From contig CM019069.1 in the NCBI GenBank assembly GCA_009667805.1, forward strand, positions 51,644,422 through 51,708,421: 64,000 nt of DNA, read 5' to 3'. Shown one piece after another: positions 1-11,175 of the stretch. The notes under the pieces are model-generated. The model saw only the letters and a program-made list of their open reading frames with translations, did no database searches and was not told the origin of the DNA. The position numbers and the translations under genes were made by a program. Each line of letters starts with the position of its first letter. Positions within the stretch are counted from its first letter, which is position 1. The DNA comes from Leptobrachium leishanense (lineage: Eukaryota; Chordata; Amphibia; Anura; Megophryidae).

Positions 1-852
1 CCTGCATTGTTACCGCGCGTTAACCCCCAGGATGTGCGTGGCAGCGTTAAGCGCAGCTGCGCGCATCCTCTCAATGGACTCCATTGAAGCAGACGCCAGC
101 GGTCACATGACCAGTCGGATCTCACCTTGCGAGATCCGGTGGTCAGCGTAGTGATACGCAGGGGGAGACAGGGGGAGACTTTTTCCCCCAGTCTTTCCCT
201 GCTCCCGCTGGACTGAGGAGGCGGACAGAGCCGCGTTCCTCGCTGCGGGACAGGAGGTGAGTATACGATTCATTTTTTTATTTTTTTGGCTGGTGTTAAC
301 GGATTCGACACCAGCGGAATCCGTTAGCACCAAGTCCTGGCTCTGGTTAACTTTTTGTTAACCGCGGCCGGACGTTAGTCAGCGTTAGGACTTCCTAACG
401 CTGATTAACACTTTGCGCTCACAATGTTAAGTACCTTCCTGGTAAAAAAGTGCCAGCTGGGTGGAGTAGAGGTAACATCACTGCTCTGCGTGGAGAGAGC
501 CCATGGAGACATGGGTTCGATCCCGGCAAGAGCACCTCTCCAGTAAGTGCCCTTGGGCAAGACACCCAACGGTACATACTCGCCACCCAGGACATACTTG
601 AAAACGAGAGAAATCTCAATGTATCCTCCCTGGTAAAATCCTTTCACAAATAAAATAAAAAAATACTTTATAAATAAATAAGTATAGGACACGCGAAGTA
701 CAGTAAGTTTGCGCAGGTTCACACGTGGTACACGATTCCGCGCGGTTGTAGCGCTGAGTATGTAATTCAGAAGTCAGCGAAATGGTTTTACCCCACACGT
801 TAAAAACTACTTATGCTGCCGCAAACGTTTGTGTCAAGATTGTAATGTGGCC
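1..852. mobile_element. Family B non-autonomous DNA transposon, left end outside window
   Basis: CpG-rich repeat sharing blocks with the copies at 2438, 3717, 17739, 45969, 47041 and 52171, for example the stretch reading TTAAGTATAGGAC. The right end (about 820-852) is a decayed form of the family terminus, with AAACGTTTGTG and ATTGTAATGTGGCC. The left terminus lies before the window. A SINE splits it at about 433-687. Other copies have 3-bp target duplications, so I place the family near PIF/Harbinger; that is inference. No transposase reading frame is present. Confidence 0.6.
433..687 (+). mobile_element. tRNA-type SINE, copy 1
   Basis: The body has a tRNA-like head from about 455 with a good B box (GGTTCGATCCC, 514-524), a middle block reading CCTTGGGCAAGACACC, and a LINE-like tail ending in CTCAATGTATCC and CCTGGTAAAAT, then an A-rich tail. 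TAAGTA occurs just before and just after the insertion and fits a short target duplication inside family B. A stray CCTTCCTGGTAAAA precedes the head and may be the tail of a partner unit in a dimer. Other copies: 7762, 24893 (tail only) and 57172. Confidence 0.75.
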
Positions 853-1268
853 TTGGATGTTTCGTCTTTTCCCCTCTATTTCCCTGCCTGCAACTCCATT
901 TTTCAATGCATTTTAGCCTCTGAAACTTTTCCCATTAAAAAGTATTGCCGCGAGAGCCGATCAACCAAAAAAATGGCCACAATAAGTCCGAAAGAGATTC
1001 CAATTTTAGATATTGGGCCTGATTAAAATCGAGTCCCAAGTTGGAATGAAGGATCTGGAGGTACTGAATTCAAGCTATCATAAGACACATTCCATGGCTT
1101 AGGTCAGGGATGTCCAAACTCCGGCCTCCCAGATGTTCCTGAACTACAACTCCCAGAAATCTCTGACTGCATTAGATGGATGGAAAAGCATGGGAGTTGT
1201 AGTTCATGGACGTCAATGATAGTCTCTTCGATTGTTGATCTCAAATTGAAACAGAAAACGTCAACATA
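853..1268. repeat. Mostly unique sequence with a small hAT-like hairpin repeat (about 1104-1212)
   Basis: No gene is seen. At 1140-1156 and 1191-1206 are inverted arms (GAACTACAACTCCCA and TGGGAGTTGTAGTTC). They are preceded by GGGATGTCCAAACTCCGGCC, a pattern common in short hAT-derived vertebrate repeats. The assignment rests on pattern recognition only. Confidence 0.45.
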
Positions 1269-1450
1269 CAGGTCTGTTCAAACAAAGGTGAAACTCAGGA
1301 GAATGACTGGAGAAGTTAAAATTCTAGGTCAAAATAGCCAAACCAGAAAAATTCTCCCATTTATCTCACTTTCCAAATAGGCTATTTGGTCTAGACTGTT
1401 CTCTTCTCCTACCAGTTTTCCTGGTTTTCACCCTTCTCTGAATAACCCTG
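1269..1450. mobile_element. Short palindromic MITE, copy 1
   Basis: A 182-bp element beginning CAGGTCTGTTCA and ending TCTGAATAACCCTG. Its interior (AAACTCAGGAGAA, AATAGCCAAA, GGCTATTTGGTCTAGA) matches the element at 62866-63032. The middle contains TAGCCAAA facing GGCTATTTGG, so it can fold on itself. No coding capacity. Confidence 0.7.
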
Positions 1451-2437
1451 TGTGTATAATACGTTTTCATCATAACAATGATTTATTACATCAGTGAGTG
1501 GTCGTTCATACAAAAACTGGTGTACATATATGATTTAAAGCACACAATTAAAGCATATGTTATAGATTCCCAAATGCAAGCTTCACCGTGTCTCCAACTA
1601 GTTACAATTATAGGCAAACCTCCATGTGGTTAAATGTCCACATAACAACCTGGAAGGACGAGCGACATGTGGACATGAGAGCATAGCGACCCCAATACCT
1701 GAGGACAGGCTTGAAATTTTACACTTCTTCCATCCAAAAAAGAGTATTAATAATTCACTGTTGACTACTTTATCCTCAGATGACAGGGCAGCCATTTTGA
1801 ATCAGAAGCTAAGGGCAAACACACAGCATTCAGTTACATGCGTGAAAGTTTTGAAGCTTTGTAATTTAAATAACAGTACATTTTCTCTGTATGTTTGTTT
1901 CTTCCAAGCCATTATTTAACGTGTTTTATTGCATATTATATTGATATGCTCCATGAACATATCTGTTCTTTTCATTCAGAGCCAAGAGCTGTCAGAAGTT
2001 CAAAAGGGAAATACTTTAAACGAACATCTGAGGAAGAGTACGACTGTCAGCTAGTTGCCTGGCATTCTTCAATGGATCCACAGAACTCGCTAATTGTTTC
2101 TTGATGTTTGTTATTGTGGCTCCGACAGCTGCACCAACAGAGCGTTTCAATGAAGTAATTGTGTGCATGCAAGCAGCATTTATCCCCCTATTCTGTACGT
2201 ACTGAAGCACATGTAGCACCTTTCCCCCCACTCACCATATTTTACAAGTGATGAAAAACTGAAGGATTTGTGTCTTAAATAGCACCAGATGATCAGCCGC
2301 TCCAATAATAGTTAATAACTACAGTATCTACTGTTTTCCATCCTATTGTTGACTAGGTGATGATTAATTTATTAAACCTCCGGTTGAACCATTTAAGCAG
2401 GAAGATGCTCGCTGCCTCCATTTTTACAACACATGAC
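1451..2437. other. No gene or assignable repeat seen
   Basis: AT-rich sequence. The ORFs here are short, overlap on both strands and resemble nothing I recognise. Confidence 0.5.
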
Positions 2438-3190
2438 GGCCCCTATTACATTCCTCGCGCATTTGGTTTTGCGTGCGCAAATGCGCATTTGCGCGAGGGG
2501 CAAAACCCTTTGCGCTGAACGTCGTATTACAACGTTCGCGCAAACGATGCGCGTTATCGTTTAACGCGGATGGACTTGCGCGAGCGTCATGAACTATGTG
2601 CGTCCTATACTTAACATTGTGAGCGCAAATGCGTTCGTGCGCTGGTACGCGGATGGTATTACAATCGATGTGCATCTTTTTACGAACGACGTTTGCGCGC
2701 ATAATTTTAACGTCTTTGAAAAGCTGGTGGCAACTGCAAATCGCAATGTTCTGGCCGAAACGAAAAACACCAGCACGAAAAAAAAAAACCGCACAGTAAA
2801 GTTACACATTCTACACATACCCAAACAATAAAATTGTGAATTCGTGCTTTTTGTTTTATTGCTGCAGCATGTATACTCAGACTTACTTTGACAGGCGCAA
2901 AAACTTAAGTGAGTCAATTAAGGTAAATTGATGTCAATTAAAGTTCTTAACTCTGATTGGCTGAATCCCGTGAAAAAAACAGTCCGCACACTGGTTTACG
3001 TGCGCTACGTTACTGCGTGTGTATTACTCTTCGTTTTGCGCGTGGTTTTTCCGAACGTTATTTTTTGACGGATGAGAAAGCACGTTCGGGTCGGAATACC
3101 ACATTAATTTTCGCGCAATAACGCTGGACGGATGCACGCAAAAAATTTGCGCTGCGCGAACGAAATTGCGCGAAGAATGTAATAGGGGCT
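2438..3190. mobile_element. Family B element with GAC target duplication
   Basis: A complete 753-bp copy. The left end reads GGCCCCTATTACATTC and the right end GAATGTAATAGGGGCT, forming terminal inverted repeats. GAC flanks both sides (2435-2437 and 3191-3193), a 3-bp target duplication. The interior is extremely rich in CpG and GCGC strings. Terminal repeat style and 3-bp duplication suggest a PIF/Harbinger-like non-autonomous element (inference). Confidence 0.75.
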
Positions 3191-3716
3191 GACATTTTTA
3201 ACTGGAACGGTCAGCTTGTTTATTGCTCAGTTATACATCTGTAATGATAGCATATTACCCTGCACAGCGTCACAGAATCTTCCAGCCCTATATAAATAAA
3301 ATATAATAATCATCATCATCATAATCTGCATATCATTAGCAACAAGGATGCACTTTGACATTGCTTATCTCTATTACAAGACCTTAATGATCTCAATTCA
3401 CTGGCATGCTAGCATTTTGCAGTGATGTGTCATAAAAGCCATGCGTGTCATCTGTGTTAAGTAAACTCTGTGAGCAAGGAACGTCTTCAAACTCAAAGCA
3501 ACTTGATCAGAAGGAAAATATTCTGTAGTTTGACTTTTGTTTTCTGAAACGAAGACATGTTCCTGTTGGCCACCGGTTTGGGAAGTGATGGAACCAGAAT
3601 GTGCATCTTCTAGGACTGCTGGGAAATGCAGACCCCATGTAATTGCAAACTGTTTAATAATGAAGATTAAAGAAAACAAAAAACTATTGGGTTTGCAGGG
3701 CTCCGGTATAGATGCA
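3191..3716. other. No gene seen
   Basis: Unique-looking AT-rich sequence between two family B copies. It includes a short imperfect ATC run near 3310 and nothing else I can assign. Confidence 0.5.
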
Positions 3717-4431
3717 GGGCCCTATTACATTCTTCACGCAAAAACGCACGTAGAACGCGTGAATTTTTGCGCGAAGCGTTAAACGTTAACGCGCATAAAA
3801 CAACGCTGGTATTGCAATCCTCGCGCATTTTTTCATCCGTCAAAAAATAACGCGCATAAAACGGACACGCAAAAATGCGCGCACAGCAACGTTGCGCACA
3901 GAAATCAGTGTGCGGACTGTTTTTTCACGCGATTCAGACAATCAGAATTAAGAACCACAATTGTCTCAGTTACGTTTTTGCACCTGTCAAAATCAATCTG
4001 CTCATATATGCTGCATTAATTAAAAAAACCACACACAACTTCTCAAATTTATTGGTTTGGTATGTGTAGAATGTGTAACTATACTTTGCAGCATTTTTTT
4101 TTGGGCTGGTGTATTTGGTTTCGGCCAGGTTGATAGAATTTGCCATTAACACCAGCTTTTAGGAGTCGCTAAAATTATGCGCACAAAGGCTGTGTGTTAC
4201 AAACTGCGCATAGATTGTAATACCATCCGCGTACCAGCGCACAAACGCATTTGCGCTCACAATGTTAAGTATAGGACGCGCGAAGTACAATAAGCTCGCG
4301 CAGCGTTCGCGCAGGTTCACCCGCAGGAGACGTATACTCGCGTTTGTTGCGCTAAGTTTGTAATACGACGTTCTACGCAAAGGGATTTGCCCCTCGCGTT
4401 AATGCATTTTTGCATGGGCGCAATTATTTTA
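3717..4431. mobile_element. Family B element, 3' end lost
   Basis: The left terminus GGGCCCTATTACATTCTTCA is intact. Internal blocks match the copy at 47041-47761 in the opposite orientation. The similarity stops near 4431 before the second terminal repeat, so the copy is truncated or its end has decayed. No transposase frame. Confidence 0.7.
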
Positions 4432-6120
4432 TTCAAGTGTTATTGGTAAAAGTATAGCTTTACAGTCACAATTACAATTTGAGCACTTGTTACGTGGAAT
4501 GTTCAGGACCTGAATATTCCGGATTGCAGATTCTTCCGGGTTTTGGAATCCAGACTGGTTCCAAAGCTGGAGGGGAGGGGGGGATGTATCAGTGGAGCTG
4601 CGAGAAACACACTGCTCCGGCACCAGCAAAATACACGCTGGGAGATGCTACACTTTGAGAGGGACATGCTGTGCAGAGCCAGCATGTTTCTTGACAAGTC
4701 TGTGCAGCATGTCACAGGCTTGAGCTGCATAGCCTTCCCGCACATACCTTGATTGGCCAGAGAGAAGACTCTGAAAACTCTGCTACTCTTCCTAGATTTA
4801 TAAAGCACTGATATTATGGCTGTACAAGGGTCAGGCAAAACAAACAGAAACTTAACAAATACTGTTGACACATAGAGAATGATGGGAAAAGAGGAACCTG
4901 CTCAAGTGAGCTTACAATCTGAATCAGGGCAGAAGGTATTTAGGGCACAATTGAATTCATACGACTTTGCCAACAACTATTTAGGTTAGAAAAGTCATTA
5001 GTCTCTTTTTTGTCATATGGAAAGATATCTGCAACGGCCACTTCAATAGTTACAGGCATTTATAAAGTGCTAAAAGGTTCTGTGAATACACAGGACGCAT
5101 TGATTTGTCTAATAAACTAACAAGGCAATCGATGTCCATGTGAGTGGAGACGCGAGGGCTCTTCATGTTTGGTCTGGTCAATATAGTGTACACCACTGAG
5201 CTGCTTAATAACATATATAACTATGTAACTATACGATGGGACTGACTTGAAGGTGACTTATATGTGTTGGGTATATGTATGTTTCCTGCTTAAATGCTTC
5301 AATATTAATGTCAGTTTGTATTTTATCTTTCATGCTACAATGGCGAAAAAAAGAGAAGAAATCATACTCTATACACGTATTACACAGCCCTATCCTTTTA
5401 TTACACCTTCGTCTCATTCAAGATCGCATTTCTTCTAACTATTTTAAATAGTTTACTTAATATTATGATTTTAGAAAAAAAGTTGTAAACTCAGAAAAGC
5501 CTACTGTTCGCAATCACATATATATCTATTCCATATGGACAATATATTCCTACAGTGTAACAGGACCCCCTAGAGGCAGCGAGCAGAAAAACCAGACGTC
5601 TGGATTCATTGGGCTTTCATTGTTCAGTCTCTTTGTGTCCTGCTATTGTCTTCCCATTAATTAGCCAATATTCACACAGCTGTTTTCATGCCGAGCTTCT
5701 AACAGGATGCAGCCACTATTTCCTCAGTTTGTATTGCTGCTTTGCTCAGATGACATTGTAGTTCATACTGGGTTAAAATAAGCAGTCACTGCAGACACAC
5801 AGACGGTAATTGATTTCCTTTGATGTTAGCATTGCATTCCTTCCTGAAACAGTCATTTAGATTTTCTGTTGATGATCCTGTATCAAACAGGGAAGAGCCG
5901 GGGAAGAATTTTCTTCGGACCTTAAACCTCATCCACAGTTCTTCATCTTTCTCTCTCGCCCTCCAGTTGGCATATTGATTTTCGGGAGTGTTATTACAAC
6001 ACAGCCGTTCCGGACTTGCACTTTCCATTAAATATTTTATTAAAGCCCACAATTAGGCACAAATTTACAAGTCGTGCGACATCTATTATTATTAACATCA
6101 TTACTAATATTATAATTTAT
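4432..6120. other. No gene seen; fragment of a dispersed repeat at about 4790-4920
   Basis: Mostly unique sequence. The stretch from TTATAAAGCACTG to AGTGAGCTTACAATCTGAA resembles the repeat at 14135-14285 (GAGGACCCTGCTCCAGTGAG), a common interspersed repeat end in vertebrates. The ORFs are unsupported. Confidence 0.45.
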
Positions 6121-6450
6121 TAGACTTGTGCGATTCAGTCTGGACTGATTGGAAAATCAGCCCAAATATCAGCAATTTGGATCGACCCCTATTCCAAATT
6201 GCTGATGTCCAAACTGAATCGGTTTCCGATTAAAAAATTGTAATTATTCAGATTGAATCAATCTGAATTTTTCTGATTATAATTGGCCAGGTATGAATAC
6301 AATCGGAAAAATAGGGATTTAATCGGAGCAGTAAACAAATAGGAGAAAAAAAACAACAAACAGTAACCCTAACCTAACCCTAATCTTATGAGACACAAAA
6401 ACGGTAAAACTAAGCCTAAACTAACTCTAGCCTAACCCCAGTCCTAGCCA
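6121..6450. mobile_element. Fragment of a hAT-like family G element
   Basis: It begins TTAGACTTGTGCGATTCAG, close to the G terminus (TAGAGATGTGCATTCG), and continues with many GATTCAG/CTGAATC motifs. Its 3' part holds short runs of CCTAACCCTAA at 6363-6385. The same kind of run occurs at 41.8 and 42.7 kb in another G copy, so it is part of the repeat and not a telomere. The right end is not defined. Confidence 0.45.
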
Positions 6451-6531
6451 GGGCTGGATTTCTTAAATAGGCAGAGTAGGCATGTGCTTACAGGCGCCTG
6501 CCACAAAGGGTCATTTTTTGTGAAAAAAAAG

Positions 6532-7471
6532 TGTAGCGCTCACTCCCAGAGGAGCCGTTGAATTAACCTCGGGTTAGTCTCACCGCACTAGGGAATAAAT
6601 ATACACCAGCACTGTTGTGGATTTTATAGATTATATACTTTACTGATCCCAATAAAGTGGCATATATAATGTAAATACGGTATATGAACGACAGGATTTC
6701 GTAATGCGGGAAAAACACGCGGCGGCAAAAGAAAAAAAAGATTAACCCCTTAGTTTTGGAGTGTAAGTCCCGTGAATGTAATGTCTCAAAAAGGTGTACG
6801 TGTATTGATTCGTGTACCTGGGTACCGTATTCAACTGGCCAGTGAATGGAATAAGCAAATCTTCGACTAGTCACGTTGGGGCCCTGTAGATTTGAACAAT
6901 ACTGCAGCGTGCTTGGTTATACTCGGACTTTCGGCTTATAAGGCCTCTCACCCATCCGTTAGACAATCTGTAACACTGCCCGATCAAGGATGTCTCTCCG
7001 CTTGTACTCCGGAACTCTGTGCCACCGGATCCACTCTCTTGCTTGTCCGATCTCCAACACAAGAACTACAGCCTACCGCCTGCACTCCCCATGGATCATC
7101 GCGGTCTCCTTACAGGGGGTCCAACTGGAACTGAAGTTCTGCGCAAACCTCTCAGCGATAATTTGGTATGCCTCAGCAAGTTACTGTCCCGATCTCCAGC
7201 GCCCTCGAGGTAGCGTCTGCGCTCCAGCCTGGTCTCGATCCCTGGCAGTCTCACATGCGTCCTCTGTCTTTCGCCGCTCCGCTCACACTGGCGCTCCTCC
7301 ACACGAGGCTGCTTACGTCCTTCCCCTCTGTCCCACCCACTTCCTGTATCTGCCGCAAAACCTGATGGATATTGTAGTTCGTTTAGGTCCCGCATAGTCC
7401 ATATGGCTTTTATCTCCCTCTGGTGGGCAAAAACGAGCAATTGCAGCAACACAGTTTTAAACAGCGCTACA
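6532..7471. mobile_element. Probable solo LTR of an LTR retroelement
   Basis: A 940-bp block that begins TGTAGCGCT and ends AGCGCTACA, a perfect 9-bp terminal inverted repeat of the TG...CA kind. AAAG flanks both sides (6528-6531 and 7472-7475), a 4-bp duplication. It is GC-richer than its surroundings, and ORFs of up to 135 codons run on both strands with no recognisable domain. No gag, pol or second LTR lies near, so this fits a solo LTR left by recombination. Gypsy-type and retroviral origin cannot be separated here. Confidence 0.6.
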
Positions 7472-7475
7472 AAAG

Positions 7476-7761
7476 GGTAATTTTTTTTCCCAATTTACAA
7501 TCATTTAGACCCCTATATCTCTGGAGCCCTCCAGGCTAGAGGGACATATAAGGTATAATTGGACAGGCCTTTTCAGTGATATGTAAAAATAAAATTAAAA
7601 ATAAAATAATAATCTTTTTCCTTTTTTTTCTAACACAGCACTAATGTTCACTTTGAAATTATAAAGTGAACAGTGATGCTGCATTAACTCAGCATCTCAT
7701 TTCCCACACCACCAGCAAGTGTAGAGGTGATAGCACAATGCATTGCTTCATCGACAACAAT
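7476..7761. repeat. Fragment of family K
   Basis: It contains GTTCACTTTGAAATTATAAA and GTGAACAGTGATGCTGC followed by TCATTTCCCACACCACCAGC. The same modules occur in the large inverted repeat at 57.8-61.2 kb and in fragments near 18.6 and 50.95 kb. A SINE follows directly. Confidence 0.5.
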
Positions 7762-7970
7762 ACCGGCTGGGTGGAGTAGAGATAACATTACTGCTCTGCG
7801 TGGAGAGAGACTGTGGGGATATGGGTTTGATTCCGGCAAGAGCACCTCTCCAGTAAGTGTCCTTGGACAAGACACTTAACGGTACATACTCGCCACCAAG
7901 GACATACTTGAAAACGATAGAAATCTCAATGTATCCTCTCTGGTAAAATCATTTCTCAAAAAAAAAAACC
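7762..7970 (+). mobile_element. tRNA-type SINE, copy 2
   Basis: Nearly full-length match to the copy at 433-687. The B box is decayed (GGTTTGATTCC). The middle block CCTTGGACAAGACACTTAAC and the tail CTCAATGTATCCTCTCTGG are present, followed by an A run. Confidence 0.75.
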
Positions 7971-8560
7971 TAGGCCAGGGGTGGGCCGTATAAGGCCCGT
8001 GGAATCACTTGTTTCGGCCCTTAGAGCCCCACAGCAGGGGGTGTTTAAATTCCCTCTCCCACGGCCATTTTACCTGACCTCGGCGCACCTCTTGCAAGGG
8101 GTCCACGTCTGGATTACCCTGTAAACTTGTAGTGATAAAAAAGGGGGGGTCGTGAGGGTCCCGAGAACGAGTAACGGCACTAGTGGCCTGCTTTACGATG
8201 GGGCCCGCTCAGGGCTTACTATAAGTTTACAGGGTCATTCAGACATGCACCCCTTGCTCAATGTACCTAGAGGGATATCAGCTATACCCTGCTGATGAGG
8301 CCTAACAAAGTGAAACGATCGTCAGGGGGTTGCTGCACCTCTCATGCAGGGATGACGTCCTTGGCAATCAGTACTGGCCTCCCTTTCTGTGTGATTGCAG
8401 TCTGATTTGCATATGGAGCAGTTGTCCCTGTAATGGCACAATCGAGCTAAAGCCTTGTGAGACCTGAGCGGGCCCCACCGTAGAGCAGGCCACTAGTGCT
8501 GTTGCTCATTCTCAGGACCCTCACAAACCTCTCCCTTTCACACTATTATGTCTCTGCGCA
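7971..8560. repeat. Fold-back repeat with hammerhead-like loop
   Basis: Arms of about 84 bp (8130-8213 and 8463-8546) are inverted copies at roughly 80 percent identity. Shared cores include CACTAGTGGCCTGCT and GGGGCCCGCTCAGG. The loop of about 250 bp contains the hammerhead-like motif at 8285-8330. A smaller inverted pair, CTGTAAACTTGT and ATAAGTTTACAG, lies beside the left arm. The segment begins with GGGGTGGGCCGTATAAGGCCC, another hairpin. Confidence 0.65.
8285..8330 (+). ncRNA. Hammerhead-ribozyme-like motif (degenerate)
   Basis: The three conserved core pieces occur in order: CTGATGA (8292-8298), GAAA (8312-8315) and the cleavage-type triplet GTC (8321-8323). ACGATCGT after GAA can form the short stem III. 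CCCT before the core can pair with AGGG after GTC as stem I, with one extra G next to the core. The stem II region (GGCCTAACAAAGT) does not pair well, so this copy is probably inactive. Amphibian genomes are known to carry many hammerheads in repeats. Confidence 0.35.
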
Positions 8561-9526
8561 CGTTTTAAGGCGAGACTCCAAGCACAATCCGTAACTCCTT
8601 CTGATTTAAATTTGTCAAGGGCAACATTTGCTGAGACAATTTTAGTGAGCAATATATATGTACATACATAATTAATTTACAAATAATTAAGAGCAAATGA
8701 TGCAATCAAAAAGAAAGTAAGTTATGACGATGTGTTCAGACAGAATTCATTAGCAGACACTGAAGCAGAATTATTTGGGAGAAAATAATTCCTTTTTCCA
8801 GTAAAGTTCAGCGAGTGGAGATGCAACATCCCTAAAACCATCCAGAGAAACAAATAAAAATTGTGCTTTATGGCCAGATTTTTTTTAAAAAATGCATCGC
8901 TCTTTAAATAGCATCATTTACAGTTATGCTGAACTGCACATTCTGTTTTGTGTAATTTGTGCTTAAACATAAAAACTAAAATGAAGAGATGGAGGAAATT
9001 AAAACTCTCTGGTAGCAAACATTTTAAACCTCATAAACTTGGGAAATCTACATTTAAAATGAGATATATGGTCACTATAGTGTGACATCATCATATCACT
9101 ATAATGACCAGTGTAAGCTGCACTCTACACCTCGTGCAATGTGTTTAGAAGACATGGGTTATTGTGTTTAGGGTTACAGGAGACATGGGTAATTCAAGAG
9201 TTTGATTCTGAAGGTGATAAGGATTATTGTCAACACCATCCGAGAGGTAGATGATATCTAATGTCACGTTCATCTCATAACTGAACCGTCCAGTTTTAAC
9301 CGCCTTGTATATTAAATAACCAGAATCAAAGTGTAATGGAATAATATCCTGTACAAGATACACAGAGCAAAATATCATCCATTGAAACAGTGAACTACAG
9401 AACCAACAACAACTTTACATACAGGGGTGGCTTTATACAGAAAATACGAGTAATATTTACATGCAACAGTTCCTATCTTCCTTTATGCAGGTTCGAATCT
9501 CAAAGAAAAAGACAAGAGACAATCTA
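8561..9526. other. No gene seen
   Basis: AT-rich unique-looking sequence. Near 9070-9110 is a short inverted pair (GGTCACTATAGTG and CACTATAATGACC). The ORFs are not supported. Confidence 0.5.
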
Positions 9527-10166
9527 GTAGACACTAGAGGTGTGCACAGCTGAAAAATTTGTTCCGTTTGAAAATAATTTTGTCTTCGTAATATCGTTTC
9601 GTTTTGATTCGTTTTGATTCGATTCGAATTTCGGATCACTAAAAAAAAAAAAACAATAAATCAAATCCTGCTCAATTACTTTTATATTAGGGATAAACAT
9701 GAGGGTTAACTATTGAGCTGTCTATTGGCCCGTGGTGCTGAATACAACAGATTCAGCACCACAGTCAATTGCCAGGATAGGGTGCTTTGCGAAACAGTAA
9801 AACTAAACTGATTCGTTTTCATAATTTTGTTTGTAATTTGGGATCGATTTGAATTTTAGGATCACTAAAAAAAACAATAAATCCTGCTCTATTACTTTTA
9901 GATTAGGGTTAAACATGAGGGATAAAAGGCAAGCTAGGGTTAAATAACCATTTTGCTGCAGTGTGCATAGAGGAATCATTCAATCGATGGTTCTCTTGTG
10001 AAACAGTATAACCAATCAATTTCGTTATATACTGTTTTGTTTAGTTTTCATTTCAATTCGAATGAAACCAATTCGTTATTTCGGAAGTACTTCCGAAATA
10101 CGAATTAACAAATTTTCAAACGAATTGAGATTCATTACGAAACGAATGCACACCTCTAATAGACAC
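9527..10166. mobile_element. hAT-like family G element with 8-bp target duplication
   Basis: The element 9535-10158 (624 bp) begins TAGAGGTGTGCAC and ends GTGCACACCTCTA in the pattern sense (observed right end GCACACCTCTA). It is flanked by GTAGACAC and ATAGACAC, an 8-bp duplication with one change, which is typical of hAT transposons. The subterminal parts are full of TTCG, ATTCG and CGAAT motifs, possible transposase sites. No transposase is encoded. Confidence 0.75.
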
Positions 10167-10535
10167 TTTAATCTTAACTATATATGATTAGAGGGTTGAT
10201 CAGAACCACTCCCATTTTTCTGAGCCCTACAGTTAGCGGCTCAGTTTGAAGGTATCGGCCGTTTATACAAGGTGGCCTTATTCCTCTGAGGGTGTCTCCG
10301 AAGTTGGTCATTTTAATATGCAAAGGAAACAGAACACAATATCACAGCATAGTTTGTAGCTATTAAAACCACTAGAAATCCCTTCCAGAATTGGCACACT
10401 CACATATTCCTCAGCCCTGTATAAAATGGCTCAGGTTCTGTTCATGGTTTCTGTTCATTTTTCATAAGGTGACCAGATCCCTCCACTATGTGTTGACTTA
10501 AATAACCCCTAACCTTAACTCCAGTCTCAGCTCCA
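10167..10535. other. No gene seen
   Basis: Unique-looking sequence with no recognisable feature. Confidence 0.5.
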
Positions 10536-11175
10536 AAGGGATTGTTCAGAAAGCACCGAAAAGTCAGCAAAATTTTGGAGTTTTTCTTGGTTGGTGTGCT
10601 TTGGCGATTCCAGGTGTTTAAAGCAATAAAAATGCATTGAAATGTGTCTAAATAATAAAAAATTTCATTTAAAAAGAATAAAAAGGTCTATTACAGAATA
10701 TAATTGAAGCCTTTTAAAAAAAAATTGGGAATAAAAAAATAAAAAATACAAAAAGTGTTTTAAACACCTAATAAATAAAAGGCTTTATGCTGAAAACGAA
10801 AAGAATAAATGGTTGATTAAAAATAAAATAAAGCGCTAATATTTTTTACATTGAATCCTATGGCATTCGCCTGTTTAAACCATTCGAGCTGAACCACTGA
10901 AAATCAGGGCATTTCACTGACACTTCGGTGCAGTTCGGCGTTCTCTGAATAGATTAAATATTACTTCTCTATGGGACAATTTCGCTGCCGCCAAAGACCG
11001 CCAAACTGCAGTGAACCGCACCGTTTGTCACTGTCAATTTCAATTCCAAAAGTGTTTGGTGATTCACACTTTAGTGAATAGACGAACTGCCATGAAATTG
11101 CGCTGTACGGCGAGTACAGCGGTTTTCCCATTTTACAATGGAAAGTGGGTTTTTTTGTAAAATGCAAGCTCTGTA
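10536..11175. repeat. Degraded repeat related to family E (subfamily E2)
   Basis: It begins AAGGGATTGTTCAGAAAGCA and carries CATTTCACTGACACTTCGG, CGGCGTTCTCTGAATAGATT and CTCTATGGGACAATTTC. The same order of blocks occurs at 19823-21606 and, partly, at 13005-13265. The right end is uncertain. No coding capacity. Confidence 0.5.

Noticed and set aside
500..530. A tRNA gene around the B box
   Set aside because: The head lacks a full cloverleaf and continues into a SINE body and tail repeated at three other places.
6363..6440. Telomere-like CCCTAA strings
   Set aside because: They are few and imperfect, and they recur inside family G copies at 41.8 and 42.7 kb, so they belong to that repeat.
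6990..7452. Overlapping ORFs of 135 and 118 codons on opposite strands
   Set aside because: They lie inside the probable LTR, have no recognisable domain, and the GC-rich composition explains the open frames.
8292..8323. Calling the hammerhead-like motif an active ribozyme
   Set aside because: Stem II does not pair and an extra base sits next to the core, so activity is not supported by this copy.
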